From Flavobacteriaceae bacterium (GTDB lineage: Bacteria > Bacteroidota > Bacteroidia > Flavobacteriales > Flavobacteriaceae), in assembly GCA_028284005.1 (NCBI GenBank), contig JANQSO010000006.1, positions 1 through 64,000 of the forward strand: a stretch of 64,000 bases of DNA, written 5' to 3'. Within the stretch, counting starts at the first letter, position 1, and each line of letters starts with the position of its first letter. This document shows, piece by piece, positions 8,587 through 15,643 of this stretch. Position numbers and translations under genes: made by a program. The notes beneath the pieces were generated by a model that was not told where the DNA came from, did not search any database, and saw nothing but the letters and a program-made list of their open reading frames with translations.

Positions 8587-8724
8587 CTAGAGAGCGCTCC
8601 ATTTAATTCTAATAGGAATAGCTTCTTCTTGCATATTGTGAATGCTTTCTACAAAGTGAAGTAATTTAGGTCGGCTCTCTAAACTTATCTTTTTTCTCTT
8701 CTGAATATTTCGTAGCGTTCTCAT
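8587..8724 (-). CDS. Possible 45-residue basic micro-ORF, last of the micropeptide array
   Basis: ATG at 8724 opens 45 codons. The first four residues (MRTL) and the nucleotides around the start (ATGAGAAC, plus an AATTCATCAA block in the upstream spacer) match the two 28-residue genes just upstream. The rest of the peptide (for example RNIQKRKKIS) is unrelated. It may be a diverged or recombined third copy, or a non-coding remnant. No homologue is recognised. Confidence 0.35.
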   Translation of the reverse strand: MRTLRNIQKRKKISLESRPKLLHFVESIHNMQEEAIPIRIKWSAL

Positions 8725-8762
8725 TTTGGTTCGTATTAATAATTGATGAATTCTAAAAAAGA

Positions 8763-8849
8763 CTATCTATAACGTCTTTTATTGTTCCATGCATAAGCTT
8801 TTGATGTGCTTACTCTTTCTGTTAATTGGTTGCTGTCTAATGTTCTCAT
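8763..8849 (-). CDS. Micropeptide gene, 28 residues, copy 2 of tandem pair
   Basis: The peptide begins MRTLDSNQLTERVS, contains KAYAWNNK and ends KRRYR. It is identical in protein sequence to the neighbouring copy at 8886-8972, while the DNA differs at five third-codon positions (Asp, Ser, two Asn and Tyr codons), all synonymous. That pattern indicates selection on a translated peptide. A diverged relative starts at 63371. No signal peptide or membrane helix is present; the C terminus is strongly basic. Function unknown. Confidence 0.7.
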   Translation of the reverse strand: MRTLDSNQLTERVSTSKAYAWNNKRRYR

Positions 8850-8885
8850 TTTAATATAGTTTTTGTGGTTGATGAATTTTAAAGA

Positions 8886-8972
8886 CTATCTGTAACGTCT
8901 TTTGTTGTTCCATGCATAAGCTTTTGATGTGCTTACTCTTTCTGTTAATTGATTACTATCTAATGTTCTCAT
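8886..8972 (-). CDS. Micropeptide gene, 28 residues, copy 1 of tandem pair
   Basis: This copy encodes the same 28-residue peptide as 8763-8849 and is the promoter-proximal one. The 36-nt spacer between the copies shares a 'TCTTT..AATTCATCAA' block with the spacer preceding the 45-residue ORF, so each gene carries its own leader. A TACTTTGC element at 9044-9051 could drive the array. The peptide is mostly hydrophilic, with aromatic residues near the basic end (Y19, W21, Y27). Confidence 0.7.
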   Translation of the reverse strand: MRTLDSNQLTERVSTSKAYAWNNKRRYR

Positions 8973-9028
8973 AATTTCTAGTTTTTTGTGTTGTTATATC
9001 TAATAGACGACTAAAAAATATTTTTGTT

Positions 9029-9051
9029 ACAGTACTGTGTAATGCAAAGTA
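9029..9051 (-). promoter_or_regulatory. Promoter-like element and palindrome upstream of the micropeptide array
   Basis: On the minus strand TACTTTGC (9044-9051) resembles the Bacteroidota -7 element with one T missing. Immediately downstream, about where transcription would start, is a perfect 10-bp palindrome ACAGTACTGT (9029-9038). It could be an operator. Confidence 0.35.
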
Positions 9052-9104
9052 CTATTTTAACTATTTTTTAACCTTTTAGTGATTGAAAGCGAGGCATCTA
9101 ATCA

Positions 9105-9141
9105 TAAAAAAACGGCCTCCGTTAATTTGCGGAGGCCGTTT
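9105..9141 (-). terminator. Terminator of the three-gene VGIGTT operon
   Basis: On the minus strand the stem AACGGCCTCCG / CGGAGGCCGTT, with a loop of about eight bases, is followed by a T run. It begins about 20 nt beyond the stop at 9162. Confidence 0.85.
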
Positions 9142-9161
9142 AATATGGTATATAGAATACT

Positions 9162-9821
9162 CTAGAACCCTGCCGGTAGGGGGGCTGTACCGGTTTCAGA
9201 GTTTGCCATATCTATAGACACAGAATTTAGCCCTTTAGTAATAAATCCTTTTCTGTAAATAATAATATTTAAATACATATCTACAGCTGTGCTCGAAAAA
9301 TTGGAGCCTTGTTTTGTATGAAATTCAGAATTGTTTACAAATGCTCTTAAAAACCAGGTATTGGTTGCGGGGTTTGCATATGCATACATTTGATAGCCTT
9401 CAATATTATCATCTGTAATATTGCTGTGTGTCATCACACTTGTATTATCTGTTACTGTCTCTAAATAATAATATCCTTGTACAGTAACTATATAATCATC
9501 TGTTGAGATCTTAGTGTCATAATCCTGTAAACCGTTTGTAGAGAGATTTCTAAAAACAAATTCTGCATAGTTAATAGGACCATACTTACTCTGCGTGATA
9601 TCATATTCAATGATGTTATCTGTGGGTGACAAAATTAATAACTTTGAACCTCTAATTTCGGTATACTCGCCTGGATTCTCAAGGAATAAACCTCCATCTG
9701 TTTTTACATCACCAACAACGTCCAGAGTGCTGGATGGCGAAGTAGTATTGATCCCTACCTGTGCCATTACTGTACCGGAACATAGTAACAATGTAAGAAT
9801 AGTAATTGTATAATTTCTCAT
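9162..9821 (-). CDS. Secreted 'VGINTT' head-domain protein, third gene of operon
   Basis: The 219-residue protein has a signal peptide followed directly by AQVGINTTSPSSTLDVVGDV. This motif typically begins secreted Bacteroidota proteins related to tail-fibre or adhesin heads. The remainder is beta-rich and ends with a hydrophobic strand and a short Gly/Ser/Thr tail. It is clearly paralogous in layout to the two upstream genes (10-nt and 12-nt gaps). Function unknown; surface structure or adhesion is a guess. Confidence 0.75.
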   Translation of the reverse strand: MRNYTITILTLLLCSGTVMAQVGINTTSPSSTLDVVGDVKTDGGLFLENPGEYTEIRGSKLLILSPTDNIIEYDITQSKYGPINYAEFVFRNLSTNGLQDYDTKISTDDYIVTVQGYYYLETVTDNTSVMTHSNITDDNIEGYQMYAYANPATNTWFLRAFVNNSEFHTKQGSNFSSTAVDMYLNIIIYRKGFITKGLNSVSIDMANSETGTAPLPAGF

Positions 9822-9830
9822 AATTGTAAA

Positions 9831-10460
9831 TTAATATAAGTTAGGTACAGAAGAAGCTACTCCTGTATTACTGCCTCCAAGATCTGAAGTGATAGGAGTT
9901 AGATTTCTATAATAAGATTTGTCATATATGATCAATGTTACCTTATAGGTTACAGAGTCTTCTGCTTCCAGATCCAAGGTTCTGTTTCTTATCTCTAAAT
10001 GCCAGGTTCCTCCACTGGTGAAGGTGCGAACTACAAAATTTCCAATGGATTTTGTATCGGGGCTGTTTACTTTTTTGATAGCGTCTCCCAGGTACTGGAA
10101 ATTAGCTACACCAACCACATACTTACTGTCGTCATACTGCAGGTCCAGATCTGTTAGATTATCAAGTGATATGTTCGTAAAAGTATAGTTCACAACATTT
10201 ACGGGGGCTACACTTAATGCATTGACATCCAATACTGCAATTTCTCCTACCGGATCTGAGCTGGTAGACCGTGTGATCAATTTAAAATCTTCATCGGTTC
10301 CGGATACAACTCCCAGGGAACCGGTTGAAAAAGAATCTTGTACCAACATATCACCTGCAACATGTAAATCTGTTTCAGGAGTAGTAGTTCCAATACCTAC
10401 CTGAGCTTGAACCAGGTAAGTAGATAGTAATAATACTAAAAGTGATATATAATTTTTCAT
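9831..10460 (-). CDS. Secreted 'VGIGTT' head-domain protein, second gene of operon
   Basis: The 209-residue product has a signal peptide, then AQVGIGTTTPETDLHVAGDM. The C-terminal half (GTWHLEIRNRTLDL ... VTLIIYDKSYYRNL) is similar in pattern to both neighbours: a 'GTWH' strand, then a 'IIYxK' strand, then a Ser/Thr/Gly tail. No catalytic motif is visible. Confidence 0.75.
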   Translation of the reverse strand: MKNYISLLVLLLSTYLVQAQVGIGTTTPETDLHVAGDMLVQDSFSTGSLGVVSGTDEDFKLITRSTSSDPVGEIAVLDVNALSVAPVNVVNYTFTNISLDNLTDLDLQYDDSKYVVGVANFQYLGDAIKKVNSPDTKSIGNFVVRTFTSGGTWHLEIRNRTLDLEAEDSVTYKVTLIIYDKSYYRNLTPITSDLGGSNTGVASSVPNLY

Positions 10461-10472
10461 AATAAGCAGGTA

Positions 10473-11105
10473 TTAATTTATTAGGGGGCTTGCGGCACTT
10501 CCTGTTGTCGAATTGGACATAGGAATTTCTATAGTGCCAAATTGTTTTGATAGATCTTTTGAAAAAATGAGTGTCTTTACGGTCCAGGTTCCTATTGCCG
10601 ATTCATCTAAGTTCGCTACCATAGGATAGTCTGCAATGATATGCCAGGTACCTCCTTTTATAAAGGTGGCAGTATAAGGCAAACTGGAGTTGTCAATAGC
10701 ATTACTTGATCCACTTATTTCCAATTCCTTATCATAAAAAGCAGAGAAAGTAATAAGTACAAATTCTGAAGCATCAATCCCGGTGTCAAAGTCTCTCACC
10801 CAGTCCAGATCTGCATTTGTAATAATATACTCTTGTATATATCCAAGGGCAGCACCTGTTGGATTACTTACATCCAGGGCCTTAACGGTATTATCTGTAT
10901 CCTGAACAAGGAAAGTGGAAGTGTCTCCATCCTCCATATTATTAAGAGTAACAATATCTATATTTCCCGAAATAGCTACATCACCGGCAACTTCTAATGT
11001 TTTTCTTGCATTAGTAGTTCCAATTCCAACTTGAGAAAATGAAGTATAACTATTACATATAATAAATGCGAATAGTAAAATGCTTTGTAGGTTGTAAGTT
11101 TTCAT
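10473..11105 (-). CDS. Secreted 'VGIGTT' head-domain protein, first gene of operon
   Basis: The 210-residue product has a signal peptide and then SQVGIGTTNARKTLEVAGDV. It shares the GTWH and 'TLIFSKDLSK' strands with the two downstream paralogues. As promoter-proximal gene it sets transcription of all three. The 508-bp region upstream is the largest intergenic space in the window. Confidence 0.75.
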   Translation of the reverse strand: MKTYNLQSILLFAFIICNSYTSFSQVGIGTTNARKTLEVAGDVAISGNIDIVTLNNMEDGDTSTFLVQDTDNTVKALDVSNPTGAALGYIQEYIITNADLDWVRDFDTGIDASEFVLITFSAFYDKELEISGSSNAIDNSSLPYTATFIKGGTWHIIADYPMVANLDESAIGTWTVKTLIFSKDLSKQFGTIEIPMSNSTTGSAASPLIN

Positions 11106-11613
11106 TTTAATCTAATTTGGGACTACAAATATATGGCCTATACCCGTAACTAGTTGTTAAAGAATAATTTGCAGAGTGCTTTATAACGAGTAATAAATGT
11201 ATTTCATCGAATAATTTCGATTTCTGTGTTTTTTTTGTAGGAAAGAGTAGGAAAAAATGTTGTTTTTCTGAAACCCTTTTGAAGCCATATTTTGAAAAAA
11301 TGTACTCAATTATATACCTTTTTTATGTTTAAAGCCCTACACATTTTTTTGCTGATCTTGATCTTTGTAAGGATTTAAAATTATAGTATATAAAAAACCT
11401 TGTCAGGGCTATTTTCTATTTACGTATTAATAAGCTGTTTTTACCTATATATTATATAGGTGTATAATCCCGATGGAATAATTCCTTATATAAAAGTTAT
11501 TTATTAGATATAATTTAACTATTCTTAGAAAAAAATACTGTTATATTTGTCTACTTAAAATTTTCCTACAAGATTTTAAAGATTTTTACGTTATTAGAAT
11601 TCTGTTACCTTTA
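11106..11613. other. Large AT-rich intergenic region with a 19-bp palindrome
   Basis: I find no ORF of coding character here. Most is AT-rich and should hold the divergent promoters of the VGIGTT operon and the VTT-domain gene. One distinct element is a perfect inverted repeat ACCTATATATTATATAGGT at 11443-11461 (9-bp arms around one T), a candidate operator. Confidence 0.5.
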
Positions 11614-12228
11614 ATGAATATGCCCCAAAAAATAAAAAAGAAAAGTATTAAGAGATTACATAAGTACTATAGCTATACCGGCTTTTACTCTTTTGTTAGT
11701 TATAGTTTAAAGAAATCGATACTCCCTATTGCCGGATTTATACTCCTTATTATAGTATTGGACCAATATGTAATTGATTTTAGTGCTCTTTTTACAGAAA
11801 TTACAAATACGTATGCGCCTATAGGTATTTTGTCTGTCTTTTTTATTTCAGAATCTTTGCTCGGACTTATTCCCCCGGAGATCTTCATTGCGTGGTCAGA
11901 TAAAACCGCATCTCCTATTGTCTATTTAAGCTTGTTGGCAGTACTATCATATTTAGGAGGTATTGTATCTTACTTTATAGGGAAATTAATTTTACGGATC
12001 CCTGTAGTCTATGACTATGTTGAAGTAAGAATGAAGAAACATTTGCGAAATGTACGTAAATGGGGTGGCTTTTTAATTATAGTTGGAGCATTGCTTCCCA
12101 TACCATTTTCTATGACCAGTATGGCAGCAGGTACCATTAACTACAGTTTTAAAAACTATTTATTGTTTGGCAGCCTTCGCTTTGTGCGTTTCTATTTATT
12201 TGCAATCGCTATTTTTAACCTTGTATAG
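11614..12228 (+). CDS. VTT-domain (DedA/YqaA-like) membrane protein
   Basis: The 204-residue protein has a basic N terminus, then membrane segments and a VTT/SNARE-associated core: a re-entrant 'LLGLIPPEIFIAWSDK' followed by 'LSLLAVLSYLGGIVSYFIGKLI' and 'GGFLIIVGALLPIPFSMTSMAAG'. DedA-superfamily proteins are implicated in lipid-carrier or phospholipid flipping in the inner membrane. The specific substrate cannot be read from the sequence. Confidence 0.82.
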   Translation: MNMPQKIKKKSIKRLHKYYSYTGFYSFVSYSLKKSILPIAGFILLIIVLDQYVIDFSALFTEITNTYAPIGILSVFFISESLLGLIPPEIFIAWSDKTASPIVYLSLLAVLSYLGGIVSYFIGKLILRIPVVYDYVEVRMKKHLRNVRKWGGFLIIVGALLPIPFSMTSMAAGTINYSFKNYLLFGSLRFVRFYLFAIAIFNLV

Positions 12229-12542
12229 AAGTATCCGCTCTTCTTAATAATAAAAGGAAGAGTTTGTTTCTTGTTTCCTTATATATTTATATACAGGCTT
12301 TTACTGTTTAACTACTGCTTCTGAAATATGTAGTGGATAGGCCTCCTTTACCTGTTGCATTTACTTCCGAAGTTTTAAAAGTGTTTCTCATAATAAAAGA
12401 TCTACGTTGTGTCAATTAAGCTTCAAAAAATTGCCATGGAGTTAATACTGGGCCTAAAATGAAGTAATGTGGATCAGGTACATAAAAAAGTTTACGCTCT
12501 TTTTTATATCTTAACTTCAAATTCAGAACCAACCAATACATT
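12229..12542. other. Intergenic region, weak stem-loop only
   Basis: A weak stem (CTCTTC at 12238, GAAGAG ending 12262) followed by T-rich sequence may terminate the VTT-domain gene. The remainder should contain the ltrA promoter. No ORF or clear motif is visible. Confidence 0.35.
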
Positions 12543-13763
12543 ATGGCAAAAAGGAAATTCTGGCAAAGGCCGGCACTTCATTTTGAAGAAGAAGAGAACA
12601 AGCACCGCAAGGTAACCTGGCTCGAACTTTTTTTTGACCTGTACTTTGTAGTTGTAATTGCTGCATTAACGCATAATTTGGCAGGAATGCTCAATTGGCA
12701 GGGAATTCTGGATTTTGCTCTTACGTTTATACCCGTTTGGTGGATTTGGATTGGAGTTACCTACTACAATGAACGTTTTGAGACAGAGGGATTCGAAAAC
12801 CGATTATTCATTTTTTTACTTATGATTCCTATCGCAGGGCTTGCAGTCTTTTCTCATGATGCCCTGGGACATAATTTTATTGGCTTTGTTTTGTCGTATG
12901 CACTGGCCAGGGCCATAACGGTTTTCATGTGGGCATATGCCACCTATCATAATAAAATATTTAGAAGGTCCGGTTTAATTTACGTTATCGGTTTCTCTCT
13001 TTCTATCTTGCTATGCCTGTTTGCAGTGCTGTTACCACCCTTTGTTGGGATTGTAGTCTTTGGACTTGCCATGACCATAGATCTAATTGTTCCTATGTTT
13101 GCCATCAAAGCAAATATGTTGTTACCGAAGTTCTCAACTTCAAAACTTCCGGAACGTTTTGGATTATTTATAATTATAGTGTTAGGTGAGGGGATCGTGG
13201 GGACCATTAATGGGATCTCACAAAATGATCACATTGGTACCGGTGTTATCTATTTTGGGATTTTGGGTATCGCCATCACTTTTTCATTGTGGTGGATCTA
13301 CTTTGATTTTATAGGGCGGCGCACAGCAGATAACAATAACTCTATTAAACAATTTGCGTGGACTTATGCACATTTGCCTTTAGTGATCTGTTTTTCGGCA
13401 GTAGGAGCTTCTATGACGGGCCTTATCGGAAATGTGGGAGATCTTGATGAGTTTGCGAAAATTATTCTGTTGATCGCTTCGGGAGGTGCTTTAATTGTAA
13501 TGGGATGTATAGAACCGCTTTTAAAGAAAACCCATGATGAACCCACACATTATTTTGTTAGTCCTTTGCTAAAAATTATAACAGGATCGGGTATTATCCT
13601 TTTCTCTTTCTTTTCTGAAGGCATCCCGTCAAAATTGATCATGGGGATCATACTTGCTTTTTTTATAGTGAATATGATCTACGGACTATATGTATGGTTT
13701 ACACAGGATATAGATGATACTGAAGATACTGAAGTAGATATAGGAGCTTCAGAAAAGCCCTAA
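12543..13763 (+). CDS. ltrA: Low temperature requirement protein A (LtrA)-family membrane protein
   Basis: The 406-residue protein has the LtrA signature at its N terminus (VTWLELFFDLYFVVVIAALTH) and about twelve membrane helices, with IVLGEGIVGTI in the middle matching the family. LtrA was named from a Listeria mutant unable to grow in the cold; its biochemical role is unknown. The acidic C-terminal tail (DDTEDTEVD) is cytoplasmic or disordered. Single-gene unit. Confidence 0.88.
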   Translation: MAKRKFWQRPALHFEEEENKHRKVTWLELFFDLYFVVVIAALTHNLAGMLNWQGILDFALTFIPVWWIWIGVTYYNERFETEGFENRLFIFLLMIPIAGLAVFSHDALGHNFIGFVLSYALARAITVFMWAYATYHNKIFRRSGLIYVIGFSLSILLCLFAVLLPPFVGIVVFGLAMTIDLIVPMFAIKANMLLPKFSTSKLPERFGLFIIIVLGEGIVGTINGISQNDHIGTGVIYFGILGIAITFSLWWIYFDFIGRRTADNNNSIKQFAWTYAHLPLVICFSAVGASMTGLIGNVGDLDEFAKIILLIASGGALIVMGCIEPLLKKTHDEPTHYFVSPLLKIITGSGIILFSFFSEGIPSKLIMGIILAFFIVNMIYGLYVWFTQDIDDTEDTEVDIGASEKP

Positions 13764-13888
13764 GCACTTAACAAACACTGGAATCGGTAAGTCCCGATAT
13801 ACTTTTCCCAAAACTAAATACATATACACTTGTAGTTGTCTGGTGTTATTGTATTTTTAAGCTTAATTCAGAAAAAAAACCAATCACT

Positions 13889-15610
13889 ATGAAAAACGTA
13901 TTTAGAACTAATATCCAAAAAGGTGCTTGTAATCTGCTGTTTGGAATTTTATGCGTATTGCCTTTTACACTTCTCTCCCAAACAAGAAGTTTTGAAGAGC
14001 TGAAGCAAATGCATAACGAAGTGCCGGATGATGCATATATAGAAGTCGATAAGGCCAGTATGGAAAGAAGTCCGGCGTATCGGGTTGTGGCTCCTAACTA
14101 TTTCACTACACAGGTGAATATTGACGGAAACGGAAATAATATAGTAGGAGATGCAGGAAATGAACCCTCCATTGCAGTAGACCCAACAGACCCAAATAAG
14201 ATGATCATAGGGTGGAGGCAATTTGATACTGTGAACAACAATTTCCGTCAGGCTGGAAATGCATATTCTGTTGACGGAGGTTATAACTGGACAAACCCCG
14301 GAGTATTGGACCCTGGAGTATTTCGCTCGGATCCTGTATTGGATTTTGATGCAGAGGGAAACTTTTATTATAACAGCCTAAGTATTAATCCTTTTGACTG
14401 TGAAGTATTTACAAGTACAGATGGAGGGCAGAATTGGGGTTCGCCTGTTCCTGCCAGAGGTGGAGATAAGCAATGGATGCGAATTGACAGGTCCGGAGGT
14501 ATAGGAGACGGGAATAATTACTCGTATTGGAACTCTTCGTTCAGTGCTTGTAATCCTGATAACTTTACAAGGTCCATCGACGACGCGCAAAGTTTTGAAA
14601 GCTGTGTATTGGTAGCCGGTGACCCAGTTTGGGGTACACTCGCGGTAGATGCGGATGGTACTCTATATACAGTAGGTCAGGTTGCGCAGGGACTGATCGT
14701 TACAAAATCCACAACGGCAAAGGATACATCGATCCCGGTCACTTTCGATTCTTTTAGTCCGGTAGATCTGGACGGAAACCTAAATGCAAGTGTAGCTGTG
14801 AACCCTCAAGGTTTGGTAGGTCAAGCTTGGGTAGATGTTGATATATCCGGGGGCGCAGGGCATGGAAATGTATATGTACTGGCTTCGGTGGCAAGATCTT
14901 CATTTGCAGACCCGGCCGATGTCATGTTCGCTAAAAGTACTAATGGGGGCCAAACTTTCTCGGCACCTATGCGAATAAACACAGATGTTGGAATTAATGC
15001 ATACCAATGGTTTGGCACCATGTCTGTAGCTCCTAACGGACGTATTGATGTGGTTTGGCTCGATACACGGGATGCTACTAACGTAATTAATTCGGTGTTG
15101 TATTATAGCTTTTCCGAAGATCAGGGAGATACCTGGTCCGATAACGAGCCTATCTCTTTAGAGTTTGACCCTTCCGTTGGTTACCCGCAACAAAATAAAA
15201 TGGGCGATTATTTTGATATGGTTTCAGATAATGATTACGCACACCTTGCATGGACCAATACCATTAATGGGGGACAGGACGTATATTACACACGCATTTC
15301 TCCATTTGGAATTTTAAATGTTAGTGATTTTACCGGAACGAACCCTTTTAACTTTGTAAACTACCCTAATCCGTTTAGTGAAGCGACTACCCTGGAATTC
15401 ACAATTCCTTCCGAAGAAAAGACCACTGTTGAAGTTTTTGACATACAAGGCAGGAAAATGAGTACCTTATTAAATGAAACCATTTCCGGTAAACAGCGCC
15501 TTGTTTGGAACGGAACAGGTGATGATGGAGCTAAGTTAAATTCCGGATTATATTTTATTTCGATTCAAACCAAAACTAAGCGATCAATTGTAAAGATTTT
15601 GTTGCAGTAA
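13889..15610 (+). CDS. Secreted sialidase-fold (BNR-repeat) protein with T9SS domain
   Basis: The 573-residue protein has a signal peptide to about residue 30. A six-bladed-propeller-like region follows with Asp-box/BNR-type motifs (SVDGGYNWTNPG, STDGGQNWGSP, STNGGQTFSAP, SEDQGDTWSD). A C-terminal T9SS domain ends the protein (YPNPFSEATTLEF, VFDIQGRKM, GLYFISIQTK). It should be displayed on or released from the cell surface. True sialidase activity is not established, because the FRIP and catalytic residues are not obvious. Confidence 0.82.
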   Translation: MKNVFRTNIQKGACNLLFGILCVLPFTLLSQTRSFEELKQMHNEVPDDAYIEVDKASMERSPAYRVVAPNYFTTQVNIDGNGNNIVGDAGNEPSIAVDPTDPNKMIIGWRQFDTVNNNFRQAGNAYSVDGGYNWTNPGVLDPGVFRSDPVLDFDAEGNFYYNSLSINPFDCEVFTSTDGGQNWGSPVPARGGDKQWMRIDRSGGIGDGNNYSYWNSSFSACNPDNFTRSIDDAQSFESCVLVAGDPVWGTLAVDADGTLYTVGQVAQGLIVTKSTTAKDTSIPVTFDSFSPVDLDGNLNASVAVNPQGLVGQAWVDVDISGGAGHGNVYVLASVARSSFADPADVMFAKSTNGGQTFSAPMRINTDVGINAYQWFGTMSVAPNGRIDVVWLDTRDATNVINSVLYYSFSEDQGDTWSDNEPISLEFDPSVGYPQQNKMGDYFDMVSDNDYAHLAWTNTINGGQDVYYTRISPFGILNVSDFTGTNPFNFVNYPNPFSEATTLEFTIPSEEKTTVEVFDIQGRKMSTLLNETISGKQRLVWNGTGDDGAKLNSGLYFISIQTKTKRSIVKILLQ

Positions 15611-15643
15611 TTTCATATATTTATTAGGTTAAAATCTCACCCT

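Noticed and set aside
8510-9160. Tandem 28-codon ORFs as CRISPR-like repeats
   Set aside because: Only two units exist, each a full ORF with start and stop; variation is confined to third codon positions.
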